A stretch of 64,000 bases of DNA from DAOTYH01 sp034435015 (GTDB taxonomy: Bacteria > Chloroflexota > Anaerolineae > Aggregatilineales > UBA3940), in contig DAOTYH010000108.1 of NCBI GenBank assembly GCA_034435015.1, forward strand, positions 53,059-117,058, given 5' to 3'. Positions 34,041 through 41,541 of this stretch are shown piece after piece (positions within the stretch are counted from its first letter, which is position 1; every line of letters begins with the position of its first letter). The notes under the pieces are model-generated. The model ran no database searches and had not been told where the DNA came from. It saw only the letters and a program-made list of their open reading frames with translations. Position numbers and translations under genes: made by a program.

Positions 34041-35687
34041 CTAACGAAGCTCAACTACTGGTGTCTGCCGTAACAGGACCTTCTTGCTCAACAGATCAGT
34101 CACGGTGACCAGCAGGGTACGGTTCTGATCGACCTCGAATATGACTTCGATCCGATCATCACCCGCCTTACCCGGCGGGTCAAGATGGGCAACTGTGCGT
34201 GATCCGTCCTCGTCATTCAGGGCGACAACTTGGCGGAGTTCCCAGCTACCCTCAACCATCAAGATAGCCCGATCACCAAACATGACTTCGGTTGTGCCGC
34301 CGGCTCCTTCTTCGACCTCGCCGATGACCAGCTCGATCGCTTCCTGGCCATCACGTGAGGCGGCCAGTATCAACTTGACAGGCTCTGTCAGTGGATAGCG
34401 CGTCCCAGCGGGGATGATCTCCTCCCATTCATGCCTTCCCGTGATCGGGCTGAGATGCCTTACACCGTAGGAATGGTAAAGGAAGTCATCCAGCCCTAAC
34501 CCGACTGCCAGCCCTAGTGCCCCATGCGCGACAGCCTCAAAAGGCTTATGCTCGAATACGCGCTCACTGCCAAATTGAGTGCGCACCATGCGCCGTACTG
34601 ATGGAATCTGAGAAGTACCGCCTACCAGCAATACTGCGCCGATGTCTTCAGGGTAAATACCCCTCGTGCGGGCACTGCGGAGGACCTTATCTAGTGTCTT
34701 CTGGATAGTGCTGTAGAAATCGTGCCGGTCGAGAATGTCCTCCAGTTGGGTGCGTGTGAAGTCGGCACGGTAGGTACGATAGGTATCCGGATCAAAGACA
34801 CTGAACTCGGCGCTCTCATGCTCAGAAAGGCGGATTTTGGCGGCCTCAACTGCCAGCTTTAGTTGGGAATAGGCACTGCCGATCTGACTGCGATCTACAT
34901 TGTTGCGGGCCAGCAGGTCATCAAGTAACCAGTGATCAATATCATCCCCACCCAGCACACGTCCAGCCTTGGCGATCACCCGCGCTTCGGTATACTCATC
35001 CCCGGCGGGCAGATGGCTTTCGCCGCTGGCTACCTGACCTAGCTCCAGTACAACCCCTCTGGCTTCCTCAGCGACAGGCATTCGCACCAGCGATACGTCC
35101 AGCGTCCCTCCGCCAAAATCGAAGACCAGCACCAGCTCGCCCGGTGTACGCACCTCATAACCCAGTGCGGCGGCTGTGCTCTCGTCCACGATCCGCACAC
35201 GCTCGATATGTCCATTGCCGGTAACGCTGGCGGCCAGTATCTCGTCGCGCAGCCACTTGAGGTATCGCTCAAAGCTCTGGACGGGTACAGTTAACACCAG
35301 CTCATCAATGGGGCCGCCTTCGTGTTGAAGCACCGCCGAAAGTACTGCTGACAGGAACGCTGATCCTGCTTGGGCGTCATCCCACTCCACACCGTCTAAG
35401 TTGCGTGCCAATGGGCCGCTGTGAGCCGCAATGCCGCGTTTGAAGGAGGCAAAGAACCGCTGGTCACCCTGAACGTCGTATCCCTCAGCACGGACGGCAT
35501 AGCCGGCGATGACTTCCCTGTTTGCCCCGTTGCAGACGTACAGCAATGAGGGGATAAGGGGGGGAAGCGACCCTGTAGAAGGTGTGCATAGCCCCGGTAA
35601 ACTGAGCGTCTCCGGGGCATTGGTTGCTTCCCGCCATACTGCCACAATGGTATTGGTTGTGCCGAAATCTACCGCTACTCTTCTCAT
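34041..35687 (-). CDS. Hsp70-like chaperone, short form
   Basis: A 548-residue Hsp70-family ATPase. Phosphate-1 VAVDFGTTNTIVAVW starts at residue 4, phosphate-2 VFDFGGGTLDVSLV lies near 187 and the adenosine motif LLVGGTSQIP near 354. The connect motif reads VDESTAAALGYE where DnaK has NEPTAAALAYG. Residues about 390-548 could form a beta-sandwich substrate domain, but the helical lid and the acidic C-terminal tail of DnaK (about 610-640 residues) are missing. Neighbours are a GrpE-like protein and a pseudo-receiver; no DnaJ is seen. It is likely a specialised partner of this operon, not the housekeeping DnaK. Confidence 0.88.
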   Translation of the reverse strand: MRRVAVDFGTTNTIVAVWREATNAPETLSLPGLCTPSTGSLPPLIPSLLYVCNGANREVIAGYAVRAEGYDVQGDQRFFASFKRGIAAHSGPLARNLDGVEWDDAQAGSAFLSAVLSAVLQHEGGPIDELVLTVPVQSFERYLKWLRDEILAASVTGNGHIERVRIVDESTAAALGYEVRTPGELVLVFDFGGGTLDVSLVRMPVAEEARGVVLELGQVASGESHLPAGDEYTEARVIAKAGRVLGGDDIDHWLLDDLLARNNVDRSQIGSAYSQLKLAVEAAKIRLSEHESAEFSVFDPDTYRTYRADFTRTQLEDILDRHDFYSTIQKTLDKVLRSARTRGIYPEDIGAVLLVGGTSQIPSVRRMVRTQFGSERVFEHKPFEAVAHGALGLAVGLGLDDFLYHSYGVRHLSPITGRHEWEEIIPAGTRYPLTEPVKLILAASRDGQEAIELVIGEVEEGAGGTTEVMFGDRAILMVEGSWELRQVVALNDEDGSRTVAHLDPPGKAGDDRIEVIFEVDQNRTLLVTVTDLLSKKVLLRQTPVVELR

Positions 35688-35731
35688 CTGTTCCGGTAAA
35701 CCAGACCGTCATAAGGGAGTCTTGTCCGTTT

Positions 35732-36349
35732 CTAGCTGGTAACCTGCCCCTGCTCGATACGGGTGACCTCTGCTTTATGGATGACTTGGCCATTGCGCTT
35801 GTAGCCAATGTAGCGTATGCGCACCGGCTCGCCAGCGGCGATTGAACGTGCTCCTCGCCCTACAGGGCGGTGATGCCTCGAGTCAAATGGAACAAGTGCA
35901 CCTGCTTCTCCAATCTTTTCTCCGCCCAGGTCGTTCAGCAACGCATCGAGGGGCGAGAGCAGGTCCAGCATGTCACGCAGAGGTACTTCGGCGCCATTTT
36001 CAATTGCCGCCCGAAGTGTTGAGAGCTGGATCATGATGGGCATCAACCGATTGAACAGCATAAGCCGCTCATTTTCGACAGCCATCTTGGTTGCCTCAGC
36101 CTGACGTCTCTCTAGGGCGGCATATTCCTCGCGCAACCGCCCGATCCGCTGATCCTGTTCATCAATTTGGCGGTGGAGGGCCTCTGCGGCCCGTTCTTGT
36201 GTCTCCAGCGCCCGGCGCAGACCTTTGACATTCTCCACCAGGAGATCGTAGTTACGGAGCTTAGCCCGCTCGATCTGACGGTGTAATCGAAAGATTGCCA
36301 GCCGATCCCGTATCAGTTGGAAGAGAGCCAAAACCAGCCGCTCGATCAT
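35732..36349 (-). CDS. divergent GrpE-like nucleotide exchange factor
   Basis: A 205-residue protein. The N-terminal half is a long coiled coil (residues about 20-115, RRALETQERAAEALHRQIDE and following heptads). The C-terminal part has the GrpE beta-domain pattern: GALVPFDSRHHRPVG corresponds to the FDP-x-x-H-x-A-V segment, and IRYIGYKRNGQVIHKAEVTRI corresponds to the closing GY-x-x-x-x-x-x-x-x-A-x-V strand pair. It was placed next to an Hsp70-like gene, 44 bases upstream, which supports the role. It begins with hydrophobic MIERLVLALFQLI, unusual for GrpE. Overlaps the next upstream gene by 4 bases. Confidence 0.72.
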   Translation of the reverse strand: MIERLVLALFQLIRDRLAIFRLHRQIERAKLRNYDLLVENVKGLRRALETQERAAEALHRQIDEQDQRIGRLREEYAALERRQAEATKMAVENERLMLFNRLMPIMIQLSTLRAAIENGAEVPLRDMLDLLSPLDALLNDLGGEKIGEAGALVPFDSRHHRPVGRGARSIAAGEPVRIRYIGYKRNGQVIHKAEVTRIEQGQVTS

Positions 36350-36540
36350 TTCTGCCTCTCTGTTTCTGTCTTTGCCGGTTCATCTAAAGGCATCTCTTCG
36401 GGGCTGAGGCTCCGGGCAACAGGGAGCAATTCTGCGGCCAGATCGGCGAACGTCACCGTCCCATCCGGTTCAATGTAAAGCTCGACCTGAACAGGCAACG
36501 GCAACCTGTTGTCATCCTTCTGAGCGGAGGGCTTAGCCAT
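36346..36540 (-). CDS. small DUF2997-like protein
   Basis: A 64-residue protein. The first half, PVQVELYIEPDGTVTF, closely mirrors LQIEFVIRPDGTVEE in the DUF2997 protein encoded just upstream, so it may be a second, diverged copy of the same beta-hairpin. The C-terminal half is acidic and polar with no family match. ATGA overlaps the GrpE-like start. Too short for a firm assignment, but its tight fit in the operon supports a real gene. Confidence 0.6.
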   Translation of the reverse strand: MAKPSAQKDDNRLPLPVQVELYIEPDGTVTFADLAAELLPVARSLSPEEMPLDEPAKTETERQK

Positions 36541-36551
36541 CCTGCCTCCTG

Positions 36552-36755
36552 CTACTGGCTTGTCGTAATGGTTTCTTCTGTGCTGTCGGGCTGGTTGTAG
36601 TACTCGGAGGTGTGCTCACGCTTAATCACGTCTCCCAGTGCCCGCTCAATGATCTCAGTGACTTTTTCGCAGGCCGGCCCGCTGATGCCCGTGATGCGTT
36701 CTTCCACAGTCCCGTCTGGCCTGATGACAAACTCTATCTGAAGTGTCTGTGCCAT
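36552..36755 (-). CDS. DUF2997 protein
   Basis: A 67-residue protein with the DUF2997 pattern: an IEFVIRPDGTV strand-turn-strand followed by GISGPACEKVTEIIERALG. In cyanobacteria DUF2997 genes sit next to DUF1257 (Ycf35), and here the two are adjacent as well (5 bases apart). It has no catalytic residues. Probably a small structural partner of DUF1257; the function of both is unknown. Confidence 0.8.
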   Translation of the reverse strand: MAQTLQIEFVIRPDGTVEERITGISGPACEKVTEIIERALGDVIKREHTSEYYNQPDSTEETITTSQ

Positions 36756-36759
36756 CTCT

Positions 36760-37128
36760 CTACCACCTTTGCATCACAAGACGGATACTGCCGTCTGGCT
36801 GGGTCTCTTCGAGGACGGTCTGCCAGCCCTGCTGTCTGGCCTGCTCAGTCACTGTCAGGTAGGCATACCGCTGGGTCAGGCGGCGCAGGAACTCGGCACG
36901 GTCGACCGGGATGCCCCAGAAGTCAGCTATCATCTCGATATCCGACCCTTCCATTTTGAAGCCAATATCGTACTTGCCGGCGGTTCGCACCACCAGATCA
37001 ACGCGAGCCTCCTGCCCCCCGAAGCCGCGCACACTGCCACTTGTGACCTTATACCCTAGATCGATCAACGCCCGCTTGACCATTTCCATATCGCGCAACT
37101 GTGTACGTACCCGAGTAAAATGTGACAT
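36760..37128 (-). CDS. DUF1257 (Ycf35-like) protein
   Basis: A 122-residue soluble protein with the DUF1257/Ycf35 start SHFTRVRTQLRDMEMVKRAL, then VDLVVRTAGKYDIGFKMEG and a QRYAYLTVTEQARQQGW helix-turn. The family is found in cyanobacteria, red-algal plastids and some other bacteria, often with DUF2997 and AAA ATPase genes. No reaction has been assigned. Its position between a Ycf46-like AAA ATPase and Hsp70/GrpE-like genes suggests a substrate-recognition or assembly role in that machine. Confidence 0.85.
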   Translation of the reverse strand: MSHFTRVRTQLRDMEMVKRALIDLGYKVTSGSVRGFGGQEARVDLVVRTAGKYDIGFKMEGSDIEMIADFWGIPVDRAEFLRRLTQRYAYLTVTEQARQQGWQTVLEETQPDGSIRLVMQRW

Positions 37129-37200
37129 CTTTAAATCCCCTTTCTTGCGACAGCATACTTCTGTTGCTACTGTTGCTTGCCTAGACTAACGTTACTGGTT

Positions 37201-37653
37201 TTAAGTGCGGCTGTCAAGGCGTGCCTGCCAGAACTCAATGTATTCGTTGATGATCCCCAGGGCCCGCCGAAGCTCCTGCGCCCGTGAGAAACGCAGCCAG
37301 CGGTGAGCCTGCTCAAGTTCTTCGAGCACTTCCTCACGTTCGGCCTGCATTTCTGCCAGCGCTTCTTCTTCTGTCAGGGGTGATAGAGGCCTGCCGCCCA
37401 GGTAACACTCCTCCCGCTGGCGGATCAGGCGCTTCTGAATGCGTGCCCGCAGGCCACGGATCACCCAGACACGCTCCATGTTCCCTGCCCGGTGTGCCCT
37501 ATGCTGCTCGCTCAGCAGGTGTGCGGCTATCGAAGGCCACAGCCGTCTTGCCCCGCCCAGCATAGGGGCGTCATTGATATTAAAGCCCGGCAATTCCGGT
37601 TCACGCCCTGTCGGCTCAAAGAGGAGATCGGGGTGAAATTCGCTCTCTGTCAA
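37201..37653 (-). CDS. uncharacterised helical / coiled-coil protein
   Basis: About 150 residues from the TTG at 37653, selected because GGAGAGGAG lies 7 bases upstream; the open frame to 37695 overlaps the AAA gene. The N-terminal 45 residues are Pro-rich and polar, then residues about 50-150 form a long charged helical stretch (LTEEEALAEMQAEREEVLEE, RAQELRRALGIINEYIEF) with coiled-coil character. I do not recognise the family. It follows the AAA ATPase by 16 bases, so it may be its adaptor. Confidence 0.65.
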   Translation of the reverse strand: MTESEFHPDLLFEPTGREPELPGFNINDAPMLGGARRLWPSIAAHLLSEQHRAHRAGNMERVWVIRGLRARIQKRLIRQREECYLGGRPLSPLTEEEALAEMQAEREEVLEELEQAHRWLRFSRAQELRRALGIINEYIEFWQARLDSRT

Positions 37654-37659
37654 TAGATG

Positions 37660-37669
37660 CTCCTCTCCT
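37660..37669 (-). promoter_or_regulatory. ribosome binding site deciding a TTG start
   Basis: GGAGAGGAG on the minus strand ends 6 bases before TTG at 37653, and there is no comparable site before the TTG at 37695. Confidence 0.6.
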
Positions 37670-39202
37670 TCAGCGCGGCAGGCTGGCGTTGCCAAATAGC
37701 TGGCCCATCAACCCGGCCTGAGCCGCATCCGAGCTGGCGGGGCGGCATCGTCCGCTGGCGGCCCACTCCTGAAGACGGTGGATGCGCTCGCTGGCTGTCT
37801 TGCTGAGAGGTACGGTGAATGACATTGCCCGCAGAATATCCTCCGTGTCGAACTCGCGGCGTTGATCAAAGGCCGTATGCATAGCCTCGTAGATCACCTG
37901 CTCGATCTCAGCTCCGTTGAAGCCCTCACTCTGGAAGGCAAGTTGATCGAGGTCGAACTCGCGGATACGGTTGGGGCGCACTTTAGTTAGGTGCACGGTA
38001 AATATCTCGCGCCGTTCGCGTTCACTGGGTAAGTCTATAAAGAAGATTTCGTCGAAACGCCCCTTACGCAGTACTTCTGGCGGCAGGGTGTCAACCGAGT
38101 TGGCAGTTGCGGCAATGAATACGGGCGCAGTTTTCTCTTCCATCCATGTCAGAATAGTGCCAAATACCCGCGCTGATGTGCCCGAGTCGCCTACAAAGCC
38201 ACTGCCCAGCCCGGCAAAGCCCTTGTCCAGCTCATCTATAAAGAGGACGCAGGGAGCCATTGCCTCCGCAATGCGAATCATCTCCCTGGTGCGAGCTTCA
38301 CTCTCGCCGACCAGCCCTCCCATCAGACGGCCAACGTCCAGCCGCAGGAGGGGCAGTTGCCACAGGCTGGCTGTCGCCTTAGCCGAAAGGGATTTGCCAG
38401 TGCCTTGAATGCCGACCAGCAGGATGCCTCTCGGGCTGGGGAGGCCATAGGCGCGGGCTTCTGCTGTGAAAGCCGCTGAGCGCCGTTCCAGCCAGCTCTT
38501 CAGAATGTCCATTCCACCGATGTCTTCGATGGTTTCCGTTGTCGGCCAGAACTCAAGCACCTCAGTACGGCGGATGCGTTGCTTCTTCTCTTCCAGCATG
38601 AGAGGAATAGCCCGCTCGTCCAGCTTCCCATAGCTCGCTACAGCACGTGCCAGCCCCAGACGGATGCGGGTCATCGTCAGGCCCTGGCAGGCTTTTACCA
38701 GCGCATCCCGTCCGCCCGGTGACAGTCTGACTGTAACCTGCTGGAGGAGTGTGTCTAGCTCGGCGTTGATCTCTTCCGGCGTAGGGGGATTTAAATCCAG
38801 CACAGTGATGTCTTCGGCCAGATCAGCCGGAATACGCAGTGTGGGGGCAAGGATGATCATTGTCTTGCGGCTGTTTCGCAGGTGGCGGGCCAAGTTGCGT
38901 ATCTTGCGGGCTACGTGTACATCATCCAGAAAGCGGTGCAGGTCGCGCATCACAAAGATGGCCGGCGAGTCTATCCGTGCACGCTCAATCTCGTCCAGTG
39001 CCTGAACAGGGTTATTACGGCCTGCGCCGCTATCGAAGCCTCGTGCAAAATCCCATATGTGCAAGGCTCGATAGGGCGTGCCGTCCTGCGCTACCGCCGC
39101 AATAAGTTGCTCAGCCCGCTCTTCCTCAGAGGTGGGAATGTAGAGGATGGGATAGCTGGAGCGGATTAAGAGATCAAGCTCATGCTCAAACACCATAGTC
39201 AT
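37670..39202 (-). CDS. Ycf46-like AAA+ ATPase
   Basis: About 510 residues. The N-terminal LIRSSYPILYIPTSEEERAE region is the non-catalytic head typical of Ycf46. The AAA+ core has Walker A GIQGTGKS near residue 265, Walker B CVLFIDELDK near 320 and sensor/Arg-finger region TANSVDTLPPEVLRKGRFDEIFF. The C-terminal small domain has FNGAEIEQVIYEAM. Ycf46 proteins are known from cyanobacteria and plastids and have been linked to carbon acclimation, but their substrate is unknown. This is the first gene of the operon that also encodes Ycf35-like, Hsp70-like and GrpE-like proteins. The start at 39202 or 39196 is uncertain. Confidence 0.88.
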   Translation of the reverse strand: MTMVFEHELDLLIRSSYPILYIPTSEEERAEQLIAAVAQDGTPYRALHIWDFARGFDSGAGRNNPVQALDEIERARIDSPAIFVMRDLHRFLDDVHVARKIRNLARHLRNSRKTMIILAPTLRIPADLAEDITVLDLNPPTPEEINAELDTLLQQVTVRLSPGGRDALVKACQGLTMTRIRLGLARAVASYGKLDERAIPLMLEEKKQRIRRTEVLEFWPTTETIEDIGGMDILKSWLERRSAAFTAEARAYGLPSPRGILLVGIQGTGKSLSAKATASLWQLPLLRLDVGRLMGGLVGESEARTREMIRIAEAMAPCVLFIDELDKGFAGLGSGFVGDSGTSARVFGTILTWMEEKTAPVFIAATANSVDTLPPEVLRKGRFDEIFFIDLPSERERREIFTVHLTKVRPNRIREFDLDQLAFQSEGFNGAEIEQVIYEAMHTAFDQRREFDTEDILRAMSFTVPLSKTASERIHRLQEWAASGRCRPASSDAAQAGLMGQLFGNASLPR

Positions 39203-39246
39203 TAACCTGCTCAACAATCACAATTACTACTAGCTTGGTTCTCTGG

Positions 39247-39254
39247 ATTATACT
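39247..39254. promoter_or_regulatory. overlapping divergent -10 boxes
   Basis: TATAAT reads on the minus strand at 39252-39247, 45 bases before the AAA gene. On the plus strand TATACT at 39249-39254 lies 38 bases before the lipoprotein gene. The two boxes share bases, so only one polymerase could bind at a time. Neither has a convincing -35. Confidence 0.45.
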
Positions 39255-39278
39255 ACAGTTTATCATGCCCTGCCGAGC

Positions 39279-39284
39279 AGGAGG
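39279..39284 (+). promoter_or_regulatory. ribosome binding site deciding a GTG start
   Basis: AGGAGG with TGAAATC spacing before GTG at 39292. This selects GTG over the upstream in-frame start at 39235, which would lie at the transcription start. Confidence 0.65.
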
Positions 39285-39291
39285 TGAAATC

Positions 39292-40164
39292 GTGCAACGG
39301 GCGATCTTGATCCCTGCCGGGCTGGCCGTTACTGCCGCCTTATGTCTGTCTGTGACCGCTTGTAGAGGGGAACCTCCGCAGGCAGTAGGGCCTACTTCCA
39401 CACCATCCTCCTCGGCTGTCCCGTCTTCACCTGAACAGTCGGCTACTGTACTTGTTCCAGAGCCGACTTTTGCTGAAGTAGGGCTGGCTGGAGAGCCGGT
39501 TGGACCGTGCGATCACCTGCTTTGGCCGCTACGGGATGGGGCCTCATGGACCTATCAGTCGGCTGACGGCTCACAGGTTACCCTGACCAGCAGGGTGACG
39601 GGAGCCGGTGCGTTGCTCACAGTGGGAGGTCAGAGCGGGCTGTTGAACTGTCTGAATGGAGCGCTGGCAGGCCTGCCGCCCGGTCCCTTTGGGACGGGGC
39701 ACCCAGCACTCGGATATGGTCTACAGGGGCTTAATCCGAGCGGCAGTTTCCTCCCTGCGCCTGCCCTGCTGTTGCCGCTGGGCACGTCGTCCAACTGGGA
39801 CATGGGGGTTGATGCGGCAGGTACGATCCTGTTGCCGGGGCTTGGGCAGAGTGCCTCACTTCCGGTGCTGGGGGGCAAGATAGTGTTCTATAGCGTGGCC
39901 GAATCGCCTGAGACGATCACTGTACCGGGAGGGACCTACCATGCACTGCCCGTCAGCCAGCAGGTTTTTTATGACATCGAGGTCGGCCTGCCGGATGGGA
40001 CTCGCCAGCAGGCCATTGTCAGCACCACCGCCCGGCTCTACTTTGTCGAGCGGCTGGGGCTGGCCAAGATTATTTTTGAAGGGGGAGTGATCAGCACGCC
40101 AGCAGGAACAGGGGAGCTGGAATCCGGCCTCGTGCTGGAATTGGTCAGCTACGCTATTCCTTGA
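39292..40164 (+). CDS. lipoprotein with Thr/Pro/Ser-rich linker
   Basis: About 290 residues from the GTG at 39292. The signal peptide ends in a lipobox LSVTAC (Cys near residue 24), indicating lipid anchoring. A low-complexity stretch of Pro, Ser and Thr (residues about 28-60) follows. The mature C-terminal domain is beta-rich with DGASWTYQSADG and repeated glycine-rich strands and has four or so Cys. No enzymatic motif is recognised. It is divergently oriented from the AAA operon and shares its promoter region. Confidence 0.75.
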   Translation: MQRAILIPAGLAVTAALCLSVTACRGEPPQAVGPTSTPSSSAVPSSPEQSATVLVPEPTFAEVGLAGEPVGPCDHLLWPLRDGASWTYQSADGSQVTLTSRVTGAGALLTVGGQSGLLNCLNGALAGLPPGPFGTGHPALGYGLQGLNPSGSFLPAPALLLPLGTSSNWDMGVDAAGTILLPGLGQSASLPVLGGKIVFYSVAESPETITVPGGTYHALPVSQQVFYDIEVGLPDGTRQQAIVSTTARLYFVERLGLAKIIFEGGVISTPAGTGELESGLVLELVSYAIP

Positions 40165-40184
40165 AGAGCCGAAACAGACCTGCC

Positions 40185-41447
40185 TTAATAGTCGGTACGG
40201 ACCGCTGAGTGAATGTAGGCATTTTCAGGTATTTCCATCTCCTTGAAATGGTCATTCCGCAAGTCCGATCCGATCCGCGCACCGCGTCTGACGATGATGC
40301 CGGTGGGCAGGTGGGTGTTTTTGCCTACCGTTACAATCCCAAGGTCTTTCGCCCCTTCTACAATCTGGCCGACGCGGGCTTTGTGGCCGACCACACAATT
40401 CTTGTCAATGACGGCCCGCTCAACAATGGCTCCTGCCTCAACATAGGTGTCTGTTAAGATGATCGACTCGCGGATGATGGCGTTCGGCCCGATGTAAACC
40501 CCCGGCGAGAGGACCGAACGCTCCACCAACGCCCCTTCGGTGATGATCGAGCCGTCTGTGATCAGGCTGTCTTTGATAGTAGCCCCCGCCTCGATCCGAA
40601 CAGGGGGGCGCTCCTCGCTGACGGTGTGAATGACCCATGAACGATCGGTCAGGTCTAGGGCAGGGGGGCGGGTAAGCAAATCCATATGGGTTTCCCAGTA
40701 GGCATCAATTGTCCCTACATCCACCCAATACCCCGCAAATGGGAAGGCATACACCTTCCTATTCTCATAGATCATATTGGGTATGATGTCTCTGCCGAAG
40801 TCATGCGACGAGCCGGGACGGACAGCATCTTGCCGCAACAGTTGTTCCAGCACCTCCATGCGGAAGACGTAAACTCCCATCGAAGCCAGAGTGCCGGGCG
40901 GCTGAGCAGGTTTCTCGACAAAACCCGTGACGCGGTAGTTCTCATCTACTTCGACGATGCCATAACGGGACGCCTCTTCTAGTGGGACGTTGATGGTGCA
41001 GATAGTAGCATCAGCGCCTTTTTCTTGATGGAAGGTGATGAGGTGTTCGTAGTTCATTTCGTATACGTGGTCGCCGGAGAGGATCAAAACTAAGTCCACG
41101 CCTCCCCGTCGGATGAAATTGAGATTCTGGTAGACCGCGTCAGCCGTCCCTGCGTACCACTCTGAGTCTTCGCGTCCGGTGTAGGGCTGTAAAATCTGGA
41201 CGCCTCCGCTGAAAGAACGGTCGAGGTCCCAGGGGCGGCCCTTGCCGATATGCTCGTTCAGCGAGTGAGGCCGGTATTGTGTCAACACAACCACGTCGAA
41301 AACGCCCGAATTGACGCAGTTGGACAGGGTAAAATCAATAATCCGGTACTTCCCGGCAAAGGGGACGGCTGGCTTAGCGCGTTTGCGGGTCAAGACGCCA
41401 AGTCGTGTTCCTTCGCCGCCTGCCATGATGACAGCACGCACTTTCAT
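40185..41447 (-). CDS. glgC: glucose-1-phosphate adenylyltransferase GlgC
   Basis: A 420-residue ADP-glucose pyrophosphorylase, of normal length. It makes ADP-glucose from glucose-1-phosphate and ATP for glycogen. The N-terminal pyrophosphorylase signature AVIMAGGEGTRLGVLT and the KPAVPFAGKYRIIDFTLSNC segment are intact, followed by LILSGDHVYEMNY and GFVEKP, and the C-terminal left-handed beta-helix from about residue 290 with imperfect hexapeptides. It lies downstream of glgA, reading the same way, with a 94-base gap. Confidence 0.95.
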   Translation of the reverse strand: MKVRAVIMAGGEGTRLGVLTRKRAKPAVPFAGKYRIIDFTLSNCVNSGVFDVVVLTQYRPHSLNEHIGKGRPWDLDRSFSGGVQILQPYTGREDSEWYAGTADAVYQNLNFIRRGGVDLVLILSGDHVYEMNYEHLITFHQEKGADATICTINVPLEEASRYGIVEVDENYRVTGFVEKPAQPPGTLASMGVYVFRMEVLEQLLRQDAVRPGSSHDFGRDIIPNMIYENRKVYAFPFAGYWVDVGTIDAYWETHMDLLTRPPALDLTDRSWVIHTVSEERPPVRIEAGATIKDSLITDGSIITEGALVERSVLSPGVYIGPNAIIRESIILTDTYVEAGAIVERAVIDKNCVVGHKARVGQIVEGAKDLGIVTVGKNTHLPTGIIVRRGARIGSDLRNDHFKEMEIPENAYIHSAVRTDY

Positions 41448-41541
41448 GGGTTATTTACCCTCCATAGGAGAATTGAGTAGGTGTCTATAAGATGCTCTTC
41501 TTGTTGTTGCGTCCTCTGTGTGATGAAACCGGTTCACGTAC

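Noticed and set aside
37670..39202. FtsH or proteasomal (ARC/Mpa) ATPase
   Set aside because: No membrane helices, no protease domain and no OB domain; the N-terminal head and neighbours fit Ycf46 better.
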